In this document: piece by piece, positions 35,611 to 42,920 of the stretch
How the letters are laid out: every line of letters begins with the position of its first letter
Position numbering within the stretch: position 1 is the stretch's first letter
Position numbers and translations under genes: made by a program
Assembly (NCBI GenBank): GCA_003670575.1
Contig: QWRD01000003.1
Coordinates: 1 to 64,000 of the forward strand
Direction of reading: 5' to 3'
DNA from: Chloroflexota bacterium
GTDB taxonomy: Bacteria; Chloroflexota; Dehalococcoidia; UBA2979
DNA: 64,000 bases
The notes under the pieces: generated by a model
Told to the model about the DNA's origin: nothing
The model's input: the letters and a program-made list of their open reading frames with translations, nothing else
Database searches by the model: none

Positions 35611-36147
35611 ATGTACATCGGGTTCGGTAGGTTGCTTGCGGCGTTGGCAGTCGTGGGGCTCGCGTGCGGCGCGGTGTTCGGTGCGGGCGTGGTGTATGGG
35701 CGCACGCAGCGACCGGCTGCGCCCGCGAAGGTCGCTGCGACCTCGACGCCCAGCGGGGCCGTCGCCGCACCCGGCGGGGGTGCCGGGGGGGCCGGGCAGG
35801 GCGGGGCTGGCGTGCAACCGGTGACCGGCGTGATTGACGCCGTTACCCCCACGTCGATCGTCGTGCGTCAGCCCTCGGGCACTGCCGTCACCGTTGGCGT
35901 GAACGCGCAGACCGTCGTGCGCAAGAACGAGGTTGGGACGACTCAGGACCTCAGCGCCGGCACGCAGGTGATCGTGGTGCCCGACGCGGCGATGATCGCG
36001 ACCTCGGTGCAGGTCGTATCGGCCGGCGAGGCTGGCGCAGGCGGCCGAGCCGGTGGTGCCCGAGCAGGCGCGACGGGTACGCCGGGTGGGGCGCGTCAGG
36101 CTGGTGGAGCGGCTGGTGCAGCGGGCGGATCAGGTCCCGCGAGGTAG
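35611..36147 (+). CDS. Secreted or anchored protein with DUF5666-like domain
   Basis: 178 residues. The N-terminal hydrophobic segment (LLAALAVVGLACGAVFGAGV) is a signal peptide or anchor. A Gly/Ala/Pro linker leads to a small beta domain, GVIDAVTPTSIVVRQPSG ... VRKNEVGTTQDLSAGTQVIV, which resembles the DUF5666 OB-like fold; the C-terminus is a Gly/Ala-rich low-complexity tail. It begins 26 bases after the permease stop, so it belongs to the export operon, perhaps as a cargo or accessory protein. Function is unknown. It converges on the YceI gene with 14 bases between stops. Confidence 0.65.
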   Translation: MYIGFGRLLAALAVVGLACGAVFGAGVVYGRTQRPAAPAKVAATSTPSGAVAAPGGGAGGAGQGGAGVQPVTGVIDAVTPTSIVVRQPSGTAVTVGVNAQTVVRKNEVGTTQDLSAGTQVIVVPDAAMIATSVQVVSAGEAGAGGRAGGARAGATGTPGGARQAGGAAGAAGGSGPAR

Positions 36148-36161
36148 CCGCGACGCCGCGA

Positions 36162-37271
36162 CTACGCGGCTGGTCTGGCGACGAGCAGCACTTCCACAGC
36201 GACCTCGTCTTGCACCTGCACGTTGCCGACGATGTTCGGCGGGGCCAGCCGGTAGTCAGACCACTTGAAGCGGGTGCGGCCCAGGATCGAGATCTGGTCG
36301 CCGTCCATGCGCGCCTCGATGTCGAACGCGATCGGCCCCTCGAACCCCATGATCGCCAGCGTGCCGGCGACACGACGTGTCACCAATTCGCCCGGTGCGT
36401 ATGGCACTGGCAGTGCGCCGATCTGGTTGATGGTCACCGTGGCCATCGGCTGCGCGCCCCACAGCCGCGTGATGAACTGATCGCGACGCGACTGGTCGCT
36501 GCGGAAGCGACGTAGATCGATCTGCACCACAGACGGCTGCCCATCCAACCGCACCGCGCCCACCAGTGCGGTGTTGTGCATCGTCGCATCATTCGGGAGC
36601 GGGAGGTCCCGCAACTGCTCGCGCACGGTGAATCGCGCCTCGGATCCGGCGCCGACCGCGAACGCGACGCCCTGCACGTCGGCCAGCGTCCGGAACCGCC
36701 TGCCGCTCGCCGCCGGCGGGGTGGCGGCCGCCGCCGCCAATGTAGCGACCGCAGAGGCCCCCGGCTGGGCCGAGGGGGTTGCCGGCGCGGCGGTGCCTGC
36801 ACTCGCTGCAATTGCGGGAGCGCTCGTTGGCAACGCCAGCGCCACCGGGCGGGCGTCGCGCTGCTGCACGAGCGCACCACCGAGCGCGAGTAGCGGCACC
36901 AACGCCGCGACGCCAGCCCAGGACGGCAGTCGACGGGTGGCGAGCGCTGGCGTCCCGGCGGCGATGGTGCCGAGCACGACGGCTGCCAACGGAACGCCGA
37001 ACGATGCAGTGCGATCCAGCACGCTGTCTCCGGCGAGCAACAACACAGCGACGAGCGCAAACATCACTGCCATCGTGATCTCGAACCGTCGCACGCGACC
37101 CGGTGCCTGGCCAAACATCCGCCACAGCACCCCCGCGCCCAGTCCCGCGCACATGGCTCCGATGGCGACCGATGCGCTGTTGAAGAACACGTCGTCCGGC
37201 GAGTGCAATGGCAGCGACAACAGGATCGCGAGGACGCCGCCGATGGCGCAGGCGATCAGCGCAGCAACCAT
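36162..37271 (-). CDS. Four-helix membrane protein with C-terminal YceI-like domain
   Basis: 369 residues from the ATG at 37271 (GGAG five bases before it). The first 140 residues hold four hydrophobic helices (such as ALIACAIGGVLAILLSLPL and ITMAVMFALVAVLLLAGDSV). An Ala/Pro/Thr linker (about 145-190) leads to a YceI-like beta-barrel: GSEARFTVREQLRDLPLPND, SDQSRRDQFI, VTRRVAGTLAIMGFEGPIAF and ISILGRTRFKWSDYRL. YceI proteins are lipocalin-like carriers of isoprenoids or amphiphiles, normally periplasmic and free. Fusion to a membrane bundle would tether the barrel outside the membrane. Confidence 0.82.
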   Translation of the reverse strand: MVAALIACAIGGVLAILLSLPLHSPDDVFFNSASVAIGAMCAGLGAGVLWRMFGQAPGRVRRFEITMAVMFALVAVLLLAGDSVLDRTASFGVPLAAVVLGTIAAGTPALATRRLPSWAGVAALVPLLALGGALVQQRDARPVALALPTSAPAIAASAGTAAPATPSAQPGASAVATLAAAAATPPAASGRRFRTLADVQGVAFAVGAGSEARFTVREQLRDLPLPNDATMHNTALVGAVRLDGQPSVVQIDLRRFRSDQSRRDQFITRLWGAQPMATVTINQIGALPVPYAPGELVTRRVAGTLAIMGFEGPIAFDIEARMDGDQISILGRTRFKWSDYRLAPPNIVGNVQVQDEVAVEVLLVARPAA

Positions 37272-37416
37272 GACCACTCCGATCGGGTGCCCGCCCGTGC
37301 GCGCATTGCGAACCTCAATGTTGTCGCGACGACGCTAGCAGCAACGTGTGATGAGACTGTCAACGACGTCGTGGGACGGTGGGTGCAGCAGTGCGCAGCG
37401 TCAGACGCTCCGCGCG

Positions 37417-38202
37417 TTACCGCTCGCGGCGGCGGAGCTCTTGCAGTGCGCGCCGCTCGCCATCGAACACCCGGCCGACGCGCCCACCCTCGACTTCGAA
37501 GTACGTTGTGCGCGCGATGTTCGCGGCGCCGATGCTTTCCGCGGCGTAGATGCCGTCTTCCAGGTCGGCGAGGTTGAAGCGCAGCATGCGCCCTCCCTCG
37601 TCGGGCATCGCAGCCTCGTCCTGCGATTCGGTGGGACTGCGGCGAGCGCCCTCCGGCGCGTAGCGCAACCGCATCAGCATCCCGGTCGAGAGGCCAGCAC
37701 GGTACTCGGTCGTCACGTGCGAAGCGGGGATGCGCTGCATGGTGCGCACCAGGTTCAGTCCGGCGTCATCGGCGCTTTCCGCGACCGGGTCCGCGCGCAG
37801 CCCGCGGGAGCGGACATCGGTCGGCTCAACTCGCAGCACCGGGAGCGTCGATAGCGTGTGCGCGCGGTATTGCGGATAGCGGTCGCGCAGCAAGGTCAGC
37901 CCCAACTCGTGCTCCTCGCCGGAGCGCAGCACCAGCGCCCGACCGCGCACGCTCACCCAGGCGTGTCGCGCGGGGTCGTCGGCGGACTCATCGCACAGCA
38001 CCACCACAGCGCGGCGTTCGATGGCATCGACGACGGGTTCGCGCGTCAGGTCGGCCTCGTCGTCCAGCAGTGCGTACACCGCGTCCGGGCCTACGGCGAA
38101 GCACACTGCCAGCAACTGCGGCTGATCATCGGCCTCCGTGAACGCGAGGTGTGCCACCCGTTGTCGGGCAAGGAATGAGCGTGCGGCAGATTCAATCTCC
38201 AT
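37417..38202 (-). CDS. PPOX-class flavin/F420-dependent oxidoreductase-like protein
   Basis: 261 residues. The first 140 match the split-barrel PPOX fold of the F420/FMN type: ARSFLARQRVAHLAFTEADD, AVGPDAVYALLDDE and HAWVSVRGRALVLRSGEEHE. Such proteins reduce or bind flavin-type cofactors; F420 versus FMN cannot be settled by eye. The C-terminal 110 residues are an additional region (MLMRLRYAPEGARRSPT, FNLADLEDGIYAAESIG, ARTTYFEVEGGRVGRVF) that I do not recognise. ATG 38202 is chosen because a TACAAT box lies seven bases upstream; an ATG at 38208 is also in frame. It is downstream of the hydroxyacid dehydrogenase. Confidence 0.75.
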   Translation of the reverse strand: MEIESAARSFLARQRVAHLAFTEADDQPQLLAVCFAVGPDAVYALLDDEADLTREPVVDAIERRAVVVLCDESADDPARHAWVSVRGRALVLRSGEEHELGLTLLRDRYPQYRAHTLSTLPVLRVEPTDVRSRGLRADPVAESADDAGLNLVRTMQRIPASHVTTEYRAGLSTGMLMRLRYAPEGARRSPTESQDEAAMPDEGGRMLRFNLADLEDGIYAAESIGAANIARTTYFEVEGGRVGRVFDGERRALQELRRRER

Positions 38203-38209
38203 GCGCATG

Positions 38210-38215
38210 ATTGTA
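38210..38215 (-). promoter_or_regulatory. -10 element of a probable leaderless promoter for the PPOX gene
   Basis: TACAAT on the minus strand, seven bases before the ATG at 38202, without a Shine-Dalgarno. Confidence 0.45.
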
Positions 38216-38272
38216 CGGGGCGACGCAGTACGGGGCGATGCGATGTGGCACGAGGCGTTGCAGCGCGTCCGG

Positions 38273-39301
38273 CTAGTACCCGCGCTCCGGCTCCACTCGA
38301 TGCAGCAGCGGACCACCGGCCAGGTATCGGCGGAGGTTGTCGCAGAACACCTCGGTCGCACGCTCGTAGTAGCGGTCGGAGCCGCCGGCGACGTGTGGAG
38401 CCAGCATCGCTGTCGGCAAATCCCACAGCGACGAGTCGGCGGGCAGCGGCTCCTCCGTGAACACGTCGAGCGCGGCACCCGCGATCACCCCGCCACGCAG
38501 TGCCTCGATGAGGGCCGACTCGTCGATCAGCGCGCCGCGCCCGACGTTGATGAGGACGCCGCTCCGGCGCATCGCGCGCAACGCGGTGGCATCGATCAGG
38601 TGCTGGGTCTCGGGCGTGAGCGGGGCGGACAGTAGTACGTAGTCGCTGGCACCCAGCAGATACGCCAGGTCGTGCGGCGGCACTCCCTCATCGGCGAGGG
38701 CGTCCGGGCCCCGCACGGTGAAGGAGCGCCGCATCCCGATCACTCGGCAGCCGAGGCCCTTCGCGAGCCTCGCCACCCGCGTCCCGATCGCGCCCATGCC
38801 AACGATGCCGACGGTGCTGCCGGCCAACGCTCGCGGCTCGCTCGCCTCAACCGCCGCGATACCGTGGGCCTGCTGGTCGCGCCATCGCTGCGGCCACCCC
38901 TTCGCGAACATGAGCATGGCGCTGGCCACCCACTCCGCGATCCAACTCGACGAAATGTCGCCCGCCGTGGTGAACGTGATCGCTCGTGCCAGTGCTGGTG
39001 GCACGAGTTCGGCGCCGGCATGGGTGAGCTGCACCCAGCGCAGGTGGGGCGCGGTGTCAGGCAGCGAGAGCTCGCGTAACGCTCCGGCCCACGGGGCGAA
39101 CAGCACCTCGGCCTCGGGGAGCGCGGCTTCGAGTTCCGCGCGCGTGGTGCGGGCTTGCAACTCGGTGGGGTACGGCATCCGCCCGCCGAACGATGCACGC
39201 GCGCCTTGCGCGAGCGAGCGCACTCGCACCGCGGGATCGACCGCTGCGATGCGTGCCACGAGCTCCGGATGCAGGTCGAATCCCACGGCGATGTTGGTCA
39301 T
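38273..39301 (-). CDS. D-isomer-specific 2-hydroxyacid dehydrogenase
   Basis: 342 residues. NAD-binding motif GIVGMGAIGTRVARLAKGLG; catalytic Arg in LINVGRGALIDE, Glu in ALDVFTEEPLP and His in MLAPHVAGGSDRYYE, so the active site is complete. The N-terminal substrate domain has WVQLTHAGAELVP. This phosphoglycerate-dehydrogenase-like group reduces 2-oxoacids; the specific substrate is not evident. A CATAAT box lies six bases before the ATG and no Shine-Dalgarno is visible. It diverges from the amidase gene with only 50 bases between them. Confidence 0.93.
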   Translation of the reverse strand: MTNIAVGFDLHPELVARIAAVDPAVRVRSLAQGARASFGGRMPYPTELQARTTRAELEAALPEAEVLFAPWAGALRELSLPDTAPHLRWVQLTHAGAELVPPALARAITFTTAGDISSSWIAEWVASAMLMFAKGWPQRWRDQQAHGIAAVEASEPRALAGSTVGIVGMGAIGTRVARLAKGLGCRVIGMRRSFTVRGPDALADEGVPPHDLAYLLGASDYVLLSAPLTPETQHLIDATALRAMRRSGVLINVGRGALIDESALIEALRGGVIAGAALDVFTEEPLPADSSLWDLPTAMLAPHVAGGSDRYYERATEVFCDNLRRYLAGGPLLHRVEPERGY

Positions 39302-39307
39302 GCGACA

Positions 39308-39313
39308 ATTATG
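39308..39313 (-). promoter_or_regulatory. -10 element of a probable leaderless promoter for the hydroxyacid dehydrogenase
   Basis: CATAAT on the minus strand with six bases to the ATG at 39301. It lies in the 50-bp space shared with the divergent amidase gene. Confidence 0.45.
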
Positions 39314-39351
39314 CTCGCACGACCAGACACGAGCGCGCGTGCGGGGGGCTC

Positions 39352-40386
39352 ATGCGGATCGCCGCCACGGTGCTGGTCATGTCGATGCTGGCGATTGCCT
39401 GCGGTTCGCCGAACAGGTCGGCAACCCCCACGCCGTCCCCCTCCGCAGCTGCACCATCGCCTGCCGGGCCATCTGCCGGGCCATCTGCCGGTGCGTCAGC
39501 CATCGTAAGCCCGTCGCCATCCGCGACCGCCGAGGCGAGTCCGACATCGCCAGCCGTCGGCGCGGTGGCTGGGATCGGATCGCCAGCAGCAGGCGCCGTG
39601 GTAGTGGCAGCGCCGCGAGACCCACGGGGAATTACTGCGCTCCCGCGCATCAGCGGGTCGCGTGTCGTTGTGGTCGACCCGGGACATGCCGTCGACGAGG
39701 TCGGCGCGGCCGCTAATGGCGTCGTCGAGAAGGAGTCCAACCTCGACATGGCGTTGCGCGTGGAGGCGGTGCTGGCGGCGCAGGGCGTGCGTGTGGCGCT
39801 CACTCGCCGGGCTGATGTGCGCGCCTTCGCGGGCGAGTATCAGCCCGGCGCGTTCAGCATTACCCGTCGCGACCTGCAAGCGCGCATTGACCTCGCGAAC
39901 GAGAGCAACGCCGATGTCTTCGTCTCGCTGCACTCCAACGGCTCGAACTCCGCGGACGATCGCGGTGTGGAGACGTACTACAACAGCGCGCGACCGTTCT
40001 CCGATCTGAGCCGCACGCTGGCCACCCTCGTGCAGTCCAGCGTGGTGGACGAGGTGTCCGCGGTGGGTTATCCAGTTCGCGATCGGGGGGCGAAGGACGA
40101 CGCCTGCCTCCGGGGATTCCGCGGCCGCTGCTTCCCGCTGTTCGTCCTTGGCCCTGCGCGAGTGACCACGGGTGCAGAGCTGGTACAGCGCGATCCCGCG
40201 GCCAACGCCGTCGCCACCACCAGCCGCGCCACCGAGATGCCGGCCGTCCTGGCCGAGCTGCTGTTCGTGAGCAGTCCCAGCGATGCGGCACTGTTGCGTA
40301 CCGAGGTTGTGCGAGACGCCTTAGCACGAGGAGTCGCTCGCGGTGTGATCGAGTACCTCAACCGCACCCCTCCGAGGAGTCCGTGA
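39352..40386 (+). CDS. N-acetylmuramoyl-L-alanine amidase lipoprotein
   Basis: 344 residues. A lipoprotein signal (LVMSMLAIAC, Cys 17) and an 80-residue Ser/Pro/Ala/Thr linker precede an Amidase_3 domain. Zinc ligands and catalytic residues are in VVVDPGHAVDEVG (His), NGVVEKESNLDMAL (Glu), VFVSLHSNGSN (His) and a C-terminal AVLAELLFVSSPSD (Glu). It should cleave the stem peptide from glycan strands. GGGGGG lies just before the ATG; the frame is open further upstream but that part is antisense to the dehydrogenase. It overlaps the deacetylase gene by four bases. Confidence 0.93.
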   Translation: MRIAATVLVMSMLAIACGSPNRSATPTPSPSAAAPSPAGPSAGPSAGASAIVSPSPSATAEASPTSPAVGAVAGIGSPAAGAVVVAAPRDPRGITALPRISGSRVVVVDPGHAVDEVGAAANGVVEKESNLDMALRVEAVLAAQGVRVALTRRADVRAFAGEYQPGAFSITRRDLQARIDLANESNADVFVSLHSNGSNSADDRGVETYYNSARPFSDLSRTLATLVQSSVVDEVSAVGYPVRDRGAKDDACLRGFRGRCFPLFVLGPARVTTGAELVQRDPAANAVATTSRATEMPAVLAELLFVSSPSDAALLRTEVVRDALARGVARGVIEYLNRTPPRSP

Positions 40387-41270
40387 CCAAGGCTGCAACG
40401 GCCCGCATTGGGCGTGGCGTGTTGCTGCTGCTGGCGGCTGCGCTGGTGCTACTGGTCGCCGGTGGCTGCAGTGGGACGCCTGCCCCCACGGTCGATGTAG
40501 CATCGAGCACTGCCGTGCCCACCGCAGCGCCGACGGTGCCGCTTCCCACGGCAACCGCTACGGCGATCACCCCCGCGGTCGCCAGCGTGGCGATCCCGGA
40601 CGCGCAACGAGCGGTGCTACCTTCGACGGCGGGGCCACGAGCCGGTGCAGCGCGCGTGGTCGATCGGTTCGGTGTGGCTCGCCGAGAAGTCGCGCTCACG
40701 TTCGATGCTGGCGCGGACGTTGGATACGCGGCGGAGATACTCGACACCCTGAGTCGCCAGCAAGTGGTCGCGAGCTTCGGCATGACGGGGGTGTGGGCCG
40801 AGCGGAACCCCGCACTCGTCCGCCGGATGGTCGATGAGGGTCACCAGTTGATGAACCACACCTACGACCATTCCTCGTTCACCGGCGTGTCCACTCGTGC
40901 GGGAGCGATGCCGCCGTCGCGCCGCCGCGAGCAGATCGAGCGCACCGAGGCGATCGTGCGTTCGATCGCTGGTGTGGACATGCGGCCGTACTTTCGCCCG
41001 CCGTATGGCGACTACGACACCACGGTGAATGCCGACATCGCCGACAGCGGCTATCGGTTCAACGTGATGTGGACGGTGGACTCACTTGGCTGGAACGGTC
41101 TGCCGGCGGGCGGCATCGTCCAGCGCTGCCTGCAACGCGCCACTCCCGGCGCCATCTTCGTCTTCCACGTGGGCGCGGCGTCTCAAGATGCCGCCGCCTT
41201 GAGCGCCATCATCGAAGGGCTACGACGCGACGGGTACACGTTTGCCACCGTTCGTCAGATGGATGGCTGA
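40383..41270 (+). CDS. Polysaccharide deacetylase (NodB-like) lipoprotein
   Basis: 295 residues from a GTG overlapping the amidase stop. Signal LLLLAAALVLLVAGGC gives a lipid anchor at Cys 29, then a Thr/Ala/Pro linker and a CE4 NodB domain. Motif 1 is TFDAGAD instead of the common TFDDGP, so the second (metal) Asp is replaced by Ala; motif 2 HTYDH and motif 3 RPPYGDYD are intact, with GAIFVFHVG as the last motif. It probably removes N-acetyl groups from peptidoglycan, next to the amidase that processes the same polymer. Activity needs checking because of the motif 1 change. Confidence 0.9.
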   Translation: MTKAATARIGRGVLLLLAAALVLLVAGGCSGTPAPTVDVASSTAVPTAAPTVPLPTATATAITPAVASVAIPDAQRAVLPSTAGPRAGAARVVDRFGVARREVALTFDAGADVGYAAEILDTLSRQQVVASFGMTGVWAERNPALVRRMVDEGHQLMNHTYDHSSFTGVSTRAGAMPPSRRREQIERTEAIVRSIAGVDMRPYFRPPYGDYDTTVNADIADSGYRFNVMWTVDSLGWNGLPAGGIVQRCLQRATPGAIFVFHVGAASQDAAALSAIIEGLRRDGYTFATVRQMDG

Positions 41271-41280
41271 CGTCAGCACC

Positions 41281-41307
41281 AGACCTCGACGGATCGAGGT
41301 CTATACT
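41281..41307 (+). promoter_or_regulatory. Inverted repeat abutting the -10 box upstream of lemA
   Basis: AGACCTCGA (41281-41289), CGGA, TCGAGGTCT (41294-41302) is a perfect 9-bp inverted repeat whose right arm runs into TATACT (41302-41307), a good -10 hexamer 26 bases before the lemA ATG. It could be an operator; it could also be the terminator of the amidase-deacetylase pair. Confidence 0.5.
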
Positions 41308-41333
41308 GGAACAGGAAGAAACGGGGGCGACCC

Positions 41334-41906
41334 ATGAGCGGCGCAGTCATCGCACTGATCGTGATCATCGGAGTGCTGGTGCTTGGCGCACTGCTGCTGG
41401 TTGTCCTGTACAACGGGCTGGTCCGCGGTCGGTTGCGCGTGGACGAGGCGTGGGCGCAGATCGGCGTCCAACTGAAGCGACGGCATGACCTGGTTCCCAA
41501 CCTGGTCAACGCGGTCAAGGACTACATGAGCTTCGAACAGGACGTGCTTACGCGTGTCACCGAGGCTCGTGCAAGCGCAGTCGCAGCCGGTGCGCAGGGA
41601 CCGGTGCAGGCCGCTGCGGCCGAAGGCCAACTGACGGGCGCGTTGCGCTCGTTGTTCGCGGTGGTCGAGAACTACCCCGAGCTGAAGGCCAACGAGAACG
41701 TCCTGAGCCTGCAAGAGCAGCTGACGACGACTGAGAACCAGGTCGCCTTCTCCCGCCAGCACTACAACGCGACCGTGCTGGAGTACAACACCTCGATCGC
41801 GACGTTCCCGGCCGTGCTGCTCGCGGGCGGGCTCGGCTTCAGCAGCCGCGAGTTCTTCGAGGTGGAGCCGGAGGCCCAGGCCGTTCCGGAGGTTCACCTC
41901 CGCTAG
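41334..41906 (+). CDS. lemA: LemA family protein
   Basis: 190 residues. One N-terminal membrane helix (ALIVIIGVLVLGALLLVVLYN) and then the cytoplasmic-family helical bundle with the LemA pattern: VDEAWAQIGVQLKRRHDLVP, NLVNAVKDYMSFEQDVL, ANENVLSLQEQLTTTENQ and YNTSIATFPAVLLAGGLGFS. GGGGG lies before the ATG. LemA is commonly encoded next to HtpX-like proteases, as here (htpX starts 27 bases on), but its biochemical role is not established. Confidence 0.95.
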   Translation: MSGAVIALIVIIGVLVLGALLLVVLYNGLVRGRLRVDEAWAQIGVQLKRRHDLVPNLVNAVKDYMSFEQDVLTRVTEARASAVAAGAQGPVQAAAAEGQLTGALRSLFAVVENYPELKANENVLSLQEQLTTTENQVAFSRQHYNATVLEYNTSIATFPAVLLAGGLGFSSREFFEVEPEAQAVPEVHLR

Positions 41907-41933
41907 TGCGCCTGACGGCGCGGGGAGCCCACT

Positions 41934-42917
41934 GTGGCGACGTTCTACACGCATCAGGCGGAGAACCGGCGTAACTCGCTGCTCCTGATGCTGTCCGTCG
42001 CGGTGGTGCTCGCCGTGCTTGGCTTCGTCATCGGGTTCGCGGTCAGCGGCGGCGTCGATGGTGCGCTGCTCGCGATCGTGGGGGCGCTGGCGTTGTCGCT
42101 CGTGCTCTCGCTCGGCTCGTACTACGCGGGCGACTCGTTGGTGCTGGCAGCGTCGCAGGCGCACGAACTTGCCGAGGGGCAGGCGCCCGAGCTGCTCAAC
42201 ATCGTGCGCGAGCTCTCGATCGCGGGTGACCTCCCGATGCCGCGCGTGTACCTCATCGACGACACAGCTCCCAACGCCTTTGCCACCGGCCGCGACCCTG
42301 CGCACGCCTCGATTGCGGTCACGAGCGGGCTCCTGCAGAAGCTGGACCGGGAGGAATTGCAGGGCGTGATCGGGCACGAGCTTTCCCATGTCGGGAACCT
42401 CGACATTCGGTTCGCCTTGCTGGTCGGCGTCCTCGTGGGGAGCATCGCGCTGCTGGCGGATCTCTTCCTCCGGTACACCTGGATCAGTGGCTCGATGGGC
42501 GGTCGCTCGCGGTCGCGAGATGAGCGAGGGGGCGGTGGGGGACTGCAGGCACTGATGTTTGTACTGGCGCTGGTGCTGGCGATCCTTGCGCCGATCTTCG
42601 CTCGACTCGTGCAACTCGCGGTCAGCCGACAGCGCGAATACCTCGCCGATGCAAGCTCGGTCGCACTGACGCGCAACCCGGCCGGCCTCGAACGTGCGCT
42701 CGCGAAGATAGCCGGCGATACCGAGGTGCTCGAGGCTGCGAACCGCGCGACGCAACACCTCTACCTGGTGAACCCCATCAAGAAGTTTGAGGAGCGCGCG
42801 AAAGGCCTGTTCTCCACGCACCCCCCGATCATCGAGCGCATCGACCGGCTGCGCGCGCTGCACGGTGCTCCGCCGCTGGCAGGCGGGTCGGCCGTGGCGC
42901 TTACGGGTCTGGAGTAG
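41934..42917 (+). CDS. htpX: HtpX-like M48 zinc metalloprotease
   Basis: 327 residues starting at GTG. Two N-terminal membrane helices (SLLLMLSVAVVLAVLGFVIG, LAIVGALALSLVLSLGSYY), zinc motif HELSH (148-152), two more hydrophobic segments and the third zinc ligand in SRQREYLADASSVALT. PNAFATGRDPAHASIAVTSG is a family hallmark. A Gly/Arg/Ser loop (GGRSRSRDERGGGGG) separates the inner helices. It degrades damaged membrane proteins at the cytoplasmic face. lemA is upstream and the matrixin gene begins three bases after the stop. Confidence 0.95.
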   Translation: MATFYTHQAENRRNSLLLMLSVAVVLAVLGFVIGFAVSGGVDGALLAIVGALALSLVLSLGSYYAGDSLVLAASQAHELAEGQAPELLNIVRELSIAGDLPMPRVYLIDDTAPNAFATGRDPAHASIAVTSGLLQKLDREELQGVIGHELSHVGNLDIRFALLVGVLVGSIALLADLFLRYTWISGSMGGRSRSRDERGGGGGLQALMFVLALVLAILAPIFARLVQLAVSRQREYLADASSVALTRNPAGLERALAKIAGDTEVLEAANRATQHLYLVNPIKKFEERAKGLFSTHPPIIERIDRLRALHGAPPLAGGSAVALTGLE

Positions 42918-42920
42918 CGC

